Of a DNA stretch of 64,000 nt, positions 1 through 10,219 are shown piece after piece. Below the pieces are notes generated by a model that had not been told where the DNA came from, did not search any database, and worked only from the letters and a program-made list of their open reading frames with translations. The stretch's first letter is position 1, and every line of letters begins with the position of its first letter. The DNA lies in the NCBI GenBank assembly GCA_030734395.1, contig JAUZTG010000033.1, positions 62,001-126,000 of the forward strand. The letters run 5' to 3'. A program made the translations under genes and the position numbers. This DNA comes from Sarocladium kiliense. Its lineage: Eukaryota; Ascomycota; Sordariomycetes; Hypocreales; Sarocladiaceae.

Positions 1-559
1 GAATTCGCGATTTCGATTCGTCTGAACGGGATGACCAATCATGCGCCGCCATTTGCCCCTTGACATGACGCATGACTATGTATGATGTTCCCTGATGGGT
101 AAAAGCATAGTATATCTTCGGCACGGGAATGGATGTGTGGCTGGCGACGAATTGCATAGCGAAGGCTTCGGACAAGTTCCCGTCCCGCCTCGTCTTGATG
201 CAGATGTTGAAAATGTGAAGAAGACCAGTCTGTTTTGTCAAGAATTTGCGCAATATCTTGTGACGACTTGCTTTGGCAAGGGAAAGAATGAGTCTTCGAA
301 CGGCGCGTCCTGGTATCGGCGGCGTAGGCGTTGGAGGCGCCATCAAGATATCGTCTAGAATGGCACTGAATGAAGGGGGATGGCGTAGATGTGCTTATAC
401 GAGGAGATAGATCCATACAATATTTTGCACGATACGGATCACCAGGGGAGCTGTTTACTGCAAGAAAGCGTGAATAAGGGAATTTAGGGGCGGCGAGATA
501 ACAGTCATTGATGCTGACTAAGGACTTCGTTGGAGTAAGCGGGGCAGCCACTAACAAAC
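1..559. other. no supported gene
   Basis: Open frames exist on both strands here (an overlapping plus/minus pair between 39 and 557), but neither shows a recognisable domain, a start context or intron signals. I see no repeat or RNA gene. Confidence 0.4.
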
Positions 560-880
560 TTGGAGCAGACAGAGAGAGAACCTCCGCACTTGTCTCTCAT
601 CACTTCAAACATCCAAGATAGTTCCGGCTTGAATATCGGCTCCGAGCTGGAGTCTTCCTATCACTCTTATCATCTGACCAGAACCACGCCGTGTTTGCCA
701 CAGGACTTTGCATTTCTCGACTTCGCTTCTGGCATGCTTCAATGGCTGCCCGACAAGAGGGAGACTGTCCAGGAGCACTTGCAACACCCATCTTCGATTT
801 ATGTCCAAAGGTCACGAAAGCCGTCTAAGAATATTACTTGTTCTTGCTTGACTTCCGAATCAGTTCTGGCCGCTATTTAG
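560..880 (+). pseudogene. degenerate SRPK-like protein kinase C-terminal tail
   Basis: The frame translates to about 106 residues. Around residues 52-74 it reads FASGMLQWLPDKRETVQEHL followed by QHP. This resembles the end of the C-lobe of SR-protein kinases (F-x2-GML-x-W-x-P-x2-R-x-TA-x-EL-x2-HPW). No ATP-binding loop, HRD or DFG segment is present upstream, so only the last helix of the kinase survives. The first codons are not a convincing gene start, since the AUG-like region has no upstream kinase homology. Seen: the helix motif. Inferred: it is the remnant of a truncated SRPK gene. Confidence 0.4.
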
Positions 881-1116
881 TAAGCTGGGTTTGGCCGACT
901 GCCGAAGGGCTCCAACATTGATCCGAGCGCCCCACTTCGCTAAATGCCAAAACATACAACCAAAGTGAGTTGTACTGTACGGTTCCTCAGATAGCCGAGA
1001 CTGATATGACCAACATTGTCACGTGAGCACTCAAGTGGGGATTGAGACTTCGCGCTACTTCGGCCATATAGAGTCGACTACGCATAATCATCTTCACTTG
1101 GAGCGGTCACAGCAAG

Positions 1117-1916
1117 ATGTCTACAGATCACATCCCCTGCGATGTTTGCGATGCCCAGATAGGTTTACATGAGGCTTGGGACCATTTTGAGCGACATGAG
1201 GTGAGCAGGGGTTGTTTGAACCATCTTGCGTGTCTCTGACATAGCGCCAGTCTCAGCTGCGTTCGCTACGTGTCCGATTGCGAGGCACCAGCATTCCAGA
1301 GCCCCAGTCGAGCATCGGGCTCAGCGGCCGTGATTCGCGACGTCAAACCCAAGCCCGTGCAGGGGGGCGTAGTCCTAAGCCAAAGACTCGAAAACAGCAC
1401 CAGTGTCCTCACTGCTTTGCCACGATCTACGGGAGGAGGCAGGAATTTGTATCGCACCTTGCTAGACGTATGGCTTTCGGAATGTTTACCTCCAACGTTG
1501 ACCTTCTACTAATGGACGCAGATTATAAACGCGAAATTAAGTGTCGCTCATGCAACATGCCATTTGACCAGGGAAGTCGATTCATGAATCACCTGTGCAG
1601 CCACCCAACGAAGGATTTGCAACTACAGCGCCGTGAGATTCGCGCCGAGGTTGAAGCGGCGTTTGACATGAACCCCAGTTGGCGGAATCCCATTCCAAAC
1701 TTGCCGGTTCCAAACCCAAGTGCTGGGCCTGGGGTAAATCAGATGTTGAACGATTTGACACTGAGCTCGATGTTTGGCTTCCCAGTCACTGCAGACCCTA
1801 CACTGGCTTCACAGTTTCAAGACACAATGCTTCATCCCGAACATCCTTGGAATCCCCAAGATGGTCAGAACCAAGTTGAGTTTATAATGCTAAACGGAAA
1901 TAACACCACCGCTTGA
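1117..1916 (+). CDS. three-finger C2H2 zinc-finger protein, 3 exons
   Basis: Exons 1117-1200, 1251-1467 and 1522-1916 give about 231 residues. Intron 1 starts GTGAGC and has a CTGAC branch site; intron 2 starts GTATGG, with CTAAT before the acceptor. Finger 1 (residues 8-27) is C-x2-C-x11-H-x3-H. Finger 2 begins CPHC, and its last His is created only when intron 2 is removed, because the codon is split across the junction. Finger 3 begins CRSC and ends H-x3-H. The C-terminal 100 residues are Pro/Asn-rich with no domain. It is probably a nucleic-acid binding protein of the nucleus, target unknown. The dependence of finger 2 on splicing strongly supports the model. Confidence 0.65.
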
Positions 1917-2086
1917 GTCCCACTCTCTCTATCCATTTAAGTCCGTGTGAAGGTCGTGGCGCCTCTCGGGTTTCTCTTGCATGCATACCCAATGGCATAG
2001 CCGCTCCTTACAAGGACGCAGAGTCGTGGGTGTGCTATCATCCTATTCTATGTCAGAAAAGTGTGAGCGAGCTGGAAGAATTGAGC

Positions 2087-2645
2087 TTACACTCCTCCAT
2101 GCTCCATATGGACAGAAACCTCCTGTAACTTCTTCTTCTCCCTGAGGTAAACAAACGGGACATGGAACAACTTGTATGATGTTGGTACACCTTTCAACTC
2201 ACCAACGTGAGACCCATAAGAAAACTCGAACGTCGTGTCCTTTCCCCATATATAGACAATAGCCTCGCTTTCAATCTTCTCGGCTATGGTGAAGGATTGG
2301 AAAGATCCTTGGGTTGGGCCGAAGACAAACCAGAGAGTGGGAGTGTAGGGCTCGAGGATTTTTAGGAGACGCTGCATAGAGAACAGAATAAGCGACCGTC
2401 CACAAAAAGAGCTCTTGAGAATTTACCGTGTCGGTTATATTGAACATATCCAATCCTGTGATGCTTTGAGCGGCGTTCCCTAACCGCTTCTTTGTTTCCT
2501 CCATTCCTGGAACTGCTTGGTAAAAGACACCATGTTGTTGAAAGAATTGGGGGGCATCGTCCGCAGTGACCATTGCCGAGATCTTCGTTTCTTCGAAGAG
2601 CGATACATCTCTCCAGGAGTCGTGCGACGGTGCTGGTGAAGTCAT
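2087..2645 (-). CDS. hypothetical protein, 2 exons
   Basis: Exon 1 runs 2645-2427 and exon 2 2371-2087, joined in phase 0 across a 55-nt intron (GTAAAT..TGCAG). The product is about 167 residues. I do not recognise it: no signal peptide, membrane segment or known motif. The C-terminal half is rich in aromatic and beta-type sequence. The start chosen is the first ATG after the last upstream Arg-rich, unlikely-looking stretch; ATG further in, at the codon for MVTADD, is an alternative. It is divergent from the small zinc-ribbon gene at 2923 and shares a 277-bp upstream region with it. Confidence 0.4.
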
Positions 2646-2922
2646 ACGAGTCTGGCAGGAGTAGGAACGAGGTTGATGATCAGCCGAAGTGCCTTGGTCC
2701 TGGCGCCATTCAGAAGGTGGCCCGCATCGTTTGCTACCAGCGGCAAAATCTCGGTTCAGAGTAAGATGGAAGGGACAGCACGTGATTGGGCGGTGACTCA
2801 ACCGTACCCGAATGTAAAACCCAACGTCGTATAAAGTGACTGGGAGCAACCACCTCGTGTTCATGTTTTCTTCCCTTTTCCACCAAGGATAAACCCTCAC
2901 CAAACTCAAAGTCTTGGTAAAA

Positions 2923-3143
2923 ATGCCTGAATCGTATTGCGGCTCTTGCAACGACGGTATAATTCCTGCCACGGGTCAAATATGCCCACAATGCGGCAAC
3001 AAAAAGTAAGGCTAAATCATTCCAATCCCTGGTACGTATGGACTCCGTACATATCGAGATGTTGTCTAATACTGCATAGAAGGGAGGGGTTTCGCAACAC
3101 ATCAAAGCATACGCACAGCTCGGGCGTGGAGGAAGCAGATTGA
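2923..3143 (+). CDS. 49-residue zinc-ribbon-like protein, 2 exons
   Basis: Exon 1 2923-3005 and exon 2 3080-3143 flank a 74-nt intron (GTAAGG donor, TCTAATACTGCATAG end) and join in phase. The peptide starts MPESYCGSCNDG and contains C-x2-C followed 13 residues later by a second C-x2-C (CPQC), the layout of a zinc ribbon. The tail is basic and hydrophilic. The intron signals and phase fit argue that this very short gene is real. Role unknown; it could be a small metal-binding adaptor or secreted-type effector, but no signal peptide is visible. Confidence 0.45.
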
Positions 3144-3328
3144 CTTAGAAATTTACATGAAATATTGCACTGTTCACTAGTATGCTTTGACTTCCTCCCT
3201 TCAGTATGGCCAGTCTACGTTTCTCCCAGAGTTATTCTGACGCAGCGTCCTAAGTACCGACTTTCCAATTAAGAGAATCATCCTAAGAGCAGCCATCTAA
3301 GGGGGAAAGGGGTGGGAAGGAAGGGCGC

Positions 3329-3485
3329 AAGTAGTAGAGAGTAGTGAAAAGTAGTGGAAAGTAGTGAAAAGTAGTGAAAGCGGCGAGAAAGTAGTGTAAA
3401 GTAGTGTGAAGTAGTGTAGAGTAGTGAAAGTAGTGAAAAGTGGCGAAAAGTAGTGTAAAGTAGCGTAAAGTAGTGTAGAGTAGGT
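3329..3485. repeat. GTAGTG(A/T)AAA minisatellite
   Basis: About fifteen imperfect copies of a roughly 10-bp unit GTAGTGAAAA / GTAGTGTAAA follow one another. It is not coding; the minus-strand frame through it is low-complexity Thr/Phe/Tyr. Confidence 0.8.
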
Positions 3486-3582
3486 TAGTCGAGGAGCTGT
3501 AGGTCATTGCGCCGGTCAGATAGGTCCAGGCTCACCCAATAGGGTCATCATCCCTTTCCTTCAATCTCCTCATAGAACCACG

Positions 3583-3760
3583 CTAGTTCCATGGCCTCGC
3601 GTACGAACTCCTTCCCATACCATGCAGCAAACCAACAGCATAATTGTTGTTGTTTCCCAAGGCTGGAGCTGCCCAATCAGATGCATCAATGATCCCCATG
3701 TCTCGGACTTCTAATCGAGTGACCCCCAAAGACATCCAGCCAACTGTGAGATGATGTGTC
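3583..3760 (-). pseudogene. possible APH/phosphotransferase-like C-terminal fragment
   Basis: On the minus strand the frame contains GIIDASDWAAPALGNNNNYA and then LLHG. This resembles the segment GI(I/V)DW-x-A-x3-PFG-x2-L-x2-LLG of fungal aminoglycoside-phosphotransferase-like kinases. The HGD catalytic loop that should precede it is not readable. It is only a weak similarity by eye, so an alternative is chance. Confidence 0.22.
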
Positions 3761-4017
3761 TTGCAGCTCGTTTCGCTGCAAACGGCTTGACGTAGTTGAT
3801 ATGCACGTATATGCGTGTATACAACATCTGGCCGCTCTTGAAGCGGCCTTCTCATTAGTGTTGTCAGTCTGTCGATCTTGGCTCTGAGATAATGGGATAC
3901 GAAGAGAGCATAAGAACGGTAATGTCTCCCGGAAACACGCCTAACGTCCATATCTCGTTCAATACAACTCGCCCATTCCATTACCATTTTGCAACTATTC
4001 ACCCACAATCTTTCGCC

Positions 4018-5494
4018 ATGATGCTTCTACGCAACATCAGCCCTCCTTTCATCCCGGGGTCGCTGTCCCAGCAAATGTCCGTTGTTGACCTCTTCCTCCC
4101 TGGCTTCACCAACATCACCAGTGCGGCCAGCCAGGTTCTGAGTGGCAATTGGACTATCTACACCCAGTTGATGTGCGTCTTTGCACTGGCCGCGTTTTTG
4201 AAACCCTATGTGCTTCACTTGACAGAGTGGTTCACGAAACACTGCAGTGAGTGCTCTGGCATACTCCGTCAACTCCAAGCTCATCACTATAGCATCAACA
4301 ATCTACATCAAGACTTCGGACGAAACGTACCATATGGTGCAGGCCTGGATCTCATCCCATGGTTTGGATGATACTGCTCGTTCAGTTCTCGCCAAGATCA
4401 AAACGAAGCAAAACCCGACCCAAGCATATGGCCCAGGCACCAAAAAGGCTCTCCATTATACTCCATGGGAGGGTTCTTTTCGGTTCTGGTATAAGAACAA
4501 CTTGCTATTCTACCGGACCTTCCAAGTCGATGTTGGCTTCCATAAAGAGGAAGAGATTTCCATCACTTGTGCCGGGCGGTCTTTGGTCTTAAAGCGCTTC
4601 CTGGAAGAGTGTCGAACCCAATACCTCAACGAATCAAAGAACAAGACGAATATATACGGGCATCGCAGCGACTACTGGAGGAAGGAGAAGTCAGTGGTTG
4701 CTCGACCTCTGTCAACCGTTATTCTCGACCCAGACCAGAAGGAGCCTTTGATCAGTGATATCCGAGATTTCCTCAACCAGGAAACGAGGTTTTGGTACTC
4801 CGAGCATTCGATCCCTTACAAGCGAGGGTAACTCTTACATGGGCCCCCGGGAACCGGGAAATCTAGCTTCAGCTTGTCAATTGCAGGGGAACTCGACATG
4901 GATATCTACACCATCAGTATTCCTGGTTCGACCGACCACATGTTAAAAACGCTGTTTTCTGAGCTTCCAGAGAGATGCGTTGTCTTGCTGGAAGATATAG
5001 ATGCAGTGGGAGCTGTGTCCTCTAGGGAATCGGACTCTTCAGACTCCGACAGTGACACTGAGCAAAAGCCGAAAAACGCTAGGGTAACTCTTTCAGGGTT
5101 ACTGAATCTTCTCGATGGTGTTGCCTCCCAGGAAGATCGAGTGCTTATTATGACAACTAATCATCCTGAAAAGTTGGACCCAGCACTGACGCGTCCTGGC
5201 CGGATCGACAAGACGGTCGAGTTTCAACTCGCTGATAGTAGAACCGCTCGGGACATGTACCGCTTCATGTTTGGGCAGAAGATGAAGCCCGATGGGCAAG
5301 AGGACGACTTAGGGGAAGTGGAGAGTCAAGCGGAGGAGTTTGCTGAGAAGATACCAGGGTCAGTCCTCAGTCCCGCCGAAGTCATGTCGTATCTCCTGTC
5401 GTACAGGTCGTGTCCAGCTGCCGCGGTAAAGGACTGTGACCAGTGGGTGGATGGTCTTGTCCAGAGAAAGAACGCACCCCCGTGTCTAGGATGA
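4018..5494 (+). pseudogene. BCS1-type mitochondrial AAA ATPase with one in-frame stop
   Basis: Exons 4018-4246 and 4293-5494 join in phase across a 46-nt intron (GTGAGT..TATAG). The frame covers 476 codons, the normal size for BCS1-like proteins. Known family role: extracts folded Rieske protein across the inner mitochondrial membrane; many fungal paralogues have unknown substrates. The N-terminal half has the BCS1 region (DETYHMVQAWISSHGLDD). Walker A GPPGTGKSS lies near 4843-4869, Walker B VVLLEDIDA near 4981, and TTNHPEKLDPALTRPGRID carries the sensor and arginine fingers. The only lesion is TAA at 4829-4831, where the family has Tyr in RG-Y-LL-x-GPPGTGK. It is a C-to-A type change, not a RIP (C-to-T) change. 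Downstream codons are intact, so the lesion is young, is read through, or is a sequence error. Confidence 0.75.
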
Positions 5495-5926
5495 AATGCC
5501 GAGGCCGAGGCTGTGGAGTCGTCAACCAGTCCTTACTGTATCTAGTCTCTTTGTATGTCAATGCTCAACTCTGATCAACTGAGTCTCTGGAGGAGGGTCC
5601 AGCTGATGATCCTTCGTGTTGGTTTGTTGCAACATGTGTGTGTGGAGCGGCACACGCTTCAATTCATGGGCGGTAGCCACCATAAGCAACTATCTCATTC
5701 TAGTCAGTGTGCCTCGAAACGATGAGATTGATCCACGCCCCCGTCACTTAGCAGTGTGTTGGGTCGAGATCCCGTGTGGGGGACGGCGCGAACTGGTCAA
5801 CCGTGTGAACCCCCTGACCACTCCGTGTTAGCTGTAGTACTTAAGTCCCAGAATTCCAGATGCTGAAGCCAGACCATGAAATCCCCCTAACAGCATCACT
5901 CCATCATTCTGGCGTCTTTAACTGAT
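5495..5926. other. intergenic, nothing recognised
   Basis: There is no frame with a domain, no repeat and no structured RNA signal. It presumably holds the BCS1-like terminator and the promoter of the membrane-protein gene that starts at 5927. Confidence 0.4.
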
Positions 5927-6865
5927 ATGAATGCCAACCGTCTCTCTCGTGGCCTTGTGCTTGCTTCCTGGGGAGCTACCCTTCTGGCGTGTCTTTTGCG
6001 AATGCACCGCATCTATCTTCTGCAAAGACAAGGTCCTGGTACTCGCCATGCTACAGAAAGGCTCAGCGCCAGGTATTACTACACCTTTTTATCCACTGTC
6101 ATCGTCCATGACATCGTCTTTCTCGGTACAAGCATCTCTTTTGGTGTACTGACGCTTGTCAGAGGAGATGACTGGATAGTATTCACATCAAGCTCCGTGG
6201 TTCTCTGCAGCATGATAGGGCAGGTAAGAGTGTGTCAATCCACGAGTCCTTTCATTACTGACGAGACGAAACCAGGTCTGTTGGAGAGCCGGCACCTGGC
6301 ATGTTGAGCAACGATCCTTCCGCCCAGTTATCTTATTATGCGCCTTCGTGCCCTGTTCCAGTATCTTCCTTGTAGGAATCAGCCTGGCGGAGAAGAAACC
6401 GAACGCTGCGGTCTTCATGCTGCCTGCCAGTGCCGGATTGTTTCGAATATGGATGGCTTGGGAGTGGCTGACCTTCATACGGGAGAAACGTGGGCCTGTG
6501 GTCAGGCTAGGCGGGAATACATTCCGCAACACACCCAAGATCCGCCATATGCTGGGTCACCTCGTTATACAGGCAGTCTCGACCTTCGGTATGGTCGTTG
6601 CTTGCTCTGTAGCTGGCACACAGCTTGATTCGGCTCCCGGCTCCTCTCTCCGACTTGGAATAGTACCCGTTAGTTGCACTCAAGTCTTGCGTGATCTCCA
6701 CTAATTGTTCAGAGTATTTCTGTCACATATGGGTTCCATGATGCCTTCACGGAGGTCTGGATGCTAGCGAACCAATTGTGGGACGCTCTTCGCCGGCGGA
6801 TGATGATGGATCTCAGTGCATCGACGGACGAGTTAGAGCTTGTATCCTCGCAGAGCATGCACTAA
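5927..6865 (+). CDS. multi-pass integral membrane protein, 3 exons
   Basis: Exons 5927-6223, 6276-6662 and 6713-6865 join in phase 0 at both junctions and give 278 residues. Introns are 52 and 50 nt; the second ends CTAATTGTTCAG. About six hydrophobic segments are visible: residues 8-28, 50-75, 80-98, a stretch starting FRPVILLCAF, a stretch around AAVFMLPASAG, and HLVIQAVSTFGMVVAC. An amphipathic basic and then acidic cytosolic-type tail ends ELVSSQSMH. No known family was recognised with certainty; it has the look of fungal orphan 5-7 TM proteins. The model is intact. Confidence 0.6.
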
Positions 6866-7266
6866 GTCTTGGTACATCTGTAGATGAAGTGAAGGTGACA
6901 TGCCGGTGTCATGTCAGCCCGGGACCCCTTCGACGGCCCCCGAGGCGCCTTCCACATCATCACTGATGCTTCCTTCGATTGGACAATCCCTCGAGAGCTG
7001 ACAATGGGTTGCCTCACCTTGATAGCTGGTCCATTGGCACCCCTTGGGCGGCATCTCCGTGTTCATGCAGCAAGGAGGCGAAGCATGTTGGCTTGCGTTG
7101 TTCCAGCTGGTCACCCCTTGTCGACAGGAGGATGTTCTCTGCCTACCATAGCCGAGGTTTTCAACCCCCTAGGTACTTAAGGCTAGTCTGCCCCCTTCCT
7201 CGATGCCACAAACTCTCTTCTCTTTCCATCTCTCTCTGTCTCCTTGCACCAGCACTCACTGCAAAC
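6866..7266. other. promoter-side intergenic region
   Basis: The open frame that continues from 6979 into the next gene is read through what looks like 5' leader: pyrimidine-rich CTCTCTTTCC and CTCTCTCTGTC tracts just before the ATG at 7267. No separate gene is supported. Confidence 0.4.
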
Positions 7267-8208
7267 ATGACCATTCTCACCGAATTTCAGGAGTCTCCCG
7301 AAATTGCCATCAGTGATCCCGAGATCATTGTTATCAGCGATTATGATACCGATGATGACGACGACTACGAGTTCGAGGACGTCCTGAGGGTCGATGCGAC
7401 AGCCAGGATGGACAATCCCATTCAGCCAGAGGCGAAAGCAGATGCAGACGATGGTGATGGCGACGCCCAGGCTGCCATGGATGCTGTTGCTTGTGTACCT
7501 GAGGCCGAACACGATTGGAAGACGAGTGACGAGCGGGCTTCTCCAGATGTGGCACCTCGTGGCGACTCCATCGAGGAGCCTGATTCAGTTGCGTACGATG
7601 ATGGCGATAATGACTCAACAGTGGAAGCTGTCCACCTCGATCACAACGGCGTCGATTCTGGTATCTCCACTACTATCGGTGAAGTTGGGAATACTGTGAG
7701 GGATCTTGCCGTCGAGGTCGCCGCACTTCGCACTCGGCTTGCTGAAGTTGAATCTCAGCTTCGTCTCAGCTCCGTTCCCTGGCAATCGGCGACACCATCG
7801 AAGAAGCGGAAGCGGAGCGCCCCTACAAGCCGCAGGAGGGCCAAGGCCGCACCCACTGTCAACATCTCGGCAACACGGGCTTACGTGTACTGGAATGATT
7901 CGTCAGAATTTTCTACGTACACTTGGAGGCGTGGTCGGGGAGACTATTGTTGGGTCAGCGATGGGGAAGGAGAAAAGGCGGAGGAAGTCGATGGGGAATA
8001 CTTGCTGTGTTATGCGACCAGTTTGTCCATCGAAGTGAGAGCAAATGCCGATTGGCTGCCTATTGAGTTGGAATTCAACGAGAATACTGAGATGTTCGAG
8101 GGACAGGCGGGTTTCGGGAGCCGCAGGCTGAAGGTTGACTATACAGTTGTGATGAACATGATGTGTGGCGGTAAGGGCGAGCATGTTGCTTTAGTTTCGC
8201 ACCACTAG
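7267..8208 (+). CDS. acidic coiled-coil nuclear protein, conserved C-terminal domain
   Basis: One exon, 313 residues. Residues 1-120 are very acidic (a run DTDDDDDYEFED). Residues 140-165 form a short leucine heptad coiled coil (VRDLAVEVAALRTRLAEVES). A bipartite-like basic stretch with KKRKR and SRRRAK (about 176-190) should import it into the nucleus. The last 55 residues (from ADWLPIELEFNENTEMFEG) recur as a second copy on the minus strand at 32292-32513, so this is a definable domain. The start is the ATG after the pyrimidine tracts; the frame is open further upstream, but without an ATG context. Downstream lies a FunK1-type kinase gene in the same orientation, and the pair was duplicated together. 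Biochemical role unknown. Confidence 0.6.
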   Translation: MTILTEFQESPEIAISDPEIIVISDYDTDDDDDYEFEDVLRVDATARMDNPIQPEAKADADDGDGDAQAAMDAVACVPEAEHDWKTSDERASPDVAPRGDSIEEPDSVAYDDGDNDSTVEAVHLDHNGVDSGISTTIGEVGNTVRDLAVEVAALRTRLAEVESQLRLSSVPWQSATPSKKRKRSAPTSRRRAKAAPTVNISATRAYVYWNDSSEFSTYTWRRGRGDYCWVSDGEGEKAEEVDGEYLLCYATSLSIEVRANADWLPIELEFNENTEMFEGQAGFGSRRLKVDYTVVMNMMCGGKGEHVALVSHH

Positions 8209-9190
8209 GTATGAACATAGTGCGCATATCGTTTGATAGGCCCTGTTTTCTGTATCCAATCATGCTACGGTGACTCTGTCCGAGGATGGAAGTCATTGGG
8301 CCGTATCAAGAGTCCAGACTCGACGGACCTTTGGTCGCATTTGGCGATACGACATAGGACAGCGTTTCGGTCATCCAGTGGAACAGCGACAACCAAGTGA
8401 CACAGCAAAGCCCCCCTTTCCATCTTTGGCTTAGATATAGGAGTGAACGAATCACTGGGGGCTGAGTTCAGAGTTTGTCGCCCTGAGTCTCGGAAAGGGG
8501 TGTGATCAAATCTGGGGGCCCGAGGCCAACGCCACGTCAGTCACAGTGCAGGCCACTGGAAAGCCTGATCAGGGGTAAAAGTGTCCCATGCTCTACCTAA
8601 CAGCCGAGTCCAGATAAGCCCTTCATCGTCGTGTCCCGTTCGCTTTCCTGGCTTCCCCTAAAGCCTTCATCTACACTGGCTGCTCCCGGCCACGCAACCT
8701 TCCAGCCGCCCCTATTCAATCTCTCCACAAGAAGGACGGTGGCATGCACGAGAGCGACACTGAACACCAAGATGGCACTCAAGCCAAGCCTGGATGTTAC
8801 AAAAGTGCCAAAGTCAACCAACACAACATTGTCCTCAGAGAGCAGCCTTCTCGATACGACGACGATGCTGTGGAGAATGAGATAGGCTCCAGTACCACTA
8901 CCAAACTCAGCGACGACTTTGACCGAATGAACGACACTTGGCCCAATGAGTTAGGGGATGAAGGGAATATCGGAGAAGCTGCTGTTGACGAAGACGCCGA
9001 TGTCTACCAAGAGGTGAAACCCGATAACTCACGTTCACTTGATCCTAGAAAAGCTAACAAGGCGCGGCAAAGCTTGAAACTCAACCAGTCACTACAGAAA
9101 TCTTGGGATAGTCTTTTCATGGTCCTCGAGAGCTTTGCCGATAGCGAAACACGCCACGTCGTAGAGAGAGAACTCTTCTTCGAAATCAAA
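7900..9190 (+). repeat. segmental duplication, copy 1 (partner at 31180-32513, inverted)
   Basis: The end of the 7267 gene, the intergenic spacer and the start of the FunK1-like gene match the minus strand of 31180-32513 in the same order. Shared non-coding landmarks include a GGAAAGGGG tract, GCCAACGCCAC, CAGTCAC and GATTAGGGGTAAA / GATCAGGGGTAAA. The copies have diverged, with indels. Confidence 0.65.
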
Positions 9191-9500
9191 GACTGTACAT
9201 TCCGTAATGTTGGGGGGTTCATGAACATGTTCTTCAACCCCAAAGGCTGGCGCAAAAAACAGGAAATAATGCTGAAGGGAGTCATGACAGCACACAACGG
9301 GAAGAGGTGGACAGACATGGCAGTAAGCCGACGTACAAGGATATCCTTGTCATCGGAGAGCACAAGAAGTCCTACGACAAGAGCCGGTTTAAGGAGGATT
9401 TCCTCCAGCTCACGCGATACGTCCGAAGCGTATTCACCGACCAGCCGACCCGCCGATACATTCACGGATTCTTGCTCTGCGCGTCGATGATGGAGCTGTG
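8744..9500 (+). pseudogene. FunK1-type fungal protein kinase, N-terminal part, broken
   Basis: The ATG at 8744 opens a Ser/Asp-rich N-terminus and then a helical region (SWDSLFMVLESFADSE, FFNPKGWRKKQEIMLKGV). After GKRWTDMA the frame is lost near 9328: a single missing C turns SPTYKD into another frame. The +1 frame then continues with YKDILVIGEHKKSYDK, LLCASMMEL and a TGA where the family has Trp (MMELW-x-FDRSG). The pre-kinase FunK1 hallmark segment is therefore present, but the catalytic lobes downstream are missing. Two lesions plus truncation make it a pseudogene. FunK1 kinases are a fungal-only family of unknown substrates. A second N-terminal relic lies at 31180-31634. Confidence 0.65.
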
Positions 9501-9889
9501 ACGAGGCCATTAATAACGTTAAAGGTGGAGGCAATTCCTAATACATGTTGCAACCGCTCTTTGTGGCGTTACCCTGCTCTCGAAATAGAGCAGTCACCAG
9601 TATCGGAACATGGCCATTGAACCAGACCTGGAGGCCGTTACACAGCTGTCCTCTTATGCAGCTCTCGCCCAACTCTTACATAGCTTCTATCAAATCATGA
9701 TACACAGCACTCCACATGCAACTTGACGAATTGATTGATGTCGTCTATCCCAGCCACTCACTGGCAGCAATGCAGCGTACACCCACAGATGGTTCACCCC
9801 TTGCTCTTTGCGCCCTCTACTAGGGAAACGGCACCGTTCTTCGAATACATAGTTCCCGCTCCCAGTTTCTCTCCCATTTGCTAGTGCAG
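9501..9889. other. intergenic, nothing recognised
   Basis: No catalytic kinase lobe follows the broken FunK1 frame. No other gene or repeat was seen up to the stop codon of the MADS-like gene at 9890. Confidence 0.4.
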
Positions 9890-10219
9890 TCAACCCGCCC
9901 CTTCTGTGTCTCTACCTGAATCGTTGGAACATTCGGCTGGTGGAGAGCTGGTGGAAGAGTCATCATTCCCTTTCATAAAGGTTGCTGGTGTCCATTGAAC
10001 AGGCAATGGATAGATAGCCTCAAGTTCCTCGCCGATCTTTAGCCAGCGAAGATCCGTATCGGAATGATACTCATAGTATCTGCCTCTCCATTGCACTTGG
10101 AGGTAGATGCGCGCATGATACTTCTGATTCAGCTTGTTGAACCGTGCCGCACCTGATTTGCACGACTTCGCGAAGTTCTCTTTAGATCGATCTCGTTTCT
10201 TATGGGGCGGATTTGCCAT
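9890..10219 (-). CDS. small MADS-box-like protein
   Basis: The ATG at 10219 gives 109 residues. Residues 8-45 are strongly basic and end in a helix/strand pattern (RFNKLNQKYHARIYLQVQWR, then GRYYEYHSD). This is the layout of the MADS DNA-binding helix followed by the hydrophobic strand and the G-(K/R)-Y-Y-x-Y-x-S segment seen in many short fungal MADS-like proteins. An EAIYPLP motif follows at about residue 72. The frame is open upstream to 10480, but that part has no domain and overlaps a dispersed repeat and the likely promoter. The protein lacks the canonical KRK-x2-LxKKA-x-EL sequence, so DNA binding is inferred. Confidence 0.45.
   Translation of the reverse strand: MANPPHKKRDRSKENFAKSCKSGAARFNKLNQKYHARIYLQVQWRGRYYEYHSDTDLRWLKIGEELEAIYPLPVQWTPATFMKGNDDSSTSSPPAECSNDSGRDTEGAG

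Noticed and set aside
39..557. 172-codon minus-strand ORF at the left edge
   Set aside because: No start context, domain or splice support, and an equally open frame on the other strand.
2271..2972. 233-codon unspliced minus ORF
   Set aside because: It reads through the intron and promoter of the spliced 2087-2645 gene and overlaps the zinc-ribbon micro-gene; the spliced model is better.
6979..7266. N-terminal extension of the acidic coiled-coil gene
   Set aside because: The open frame continues upstream, but through pyrimidine-rich leader sequence; the ATG at 7267 fits better.
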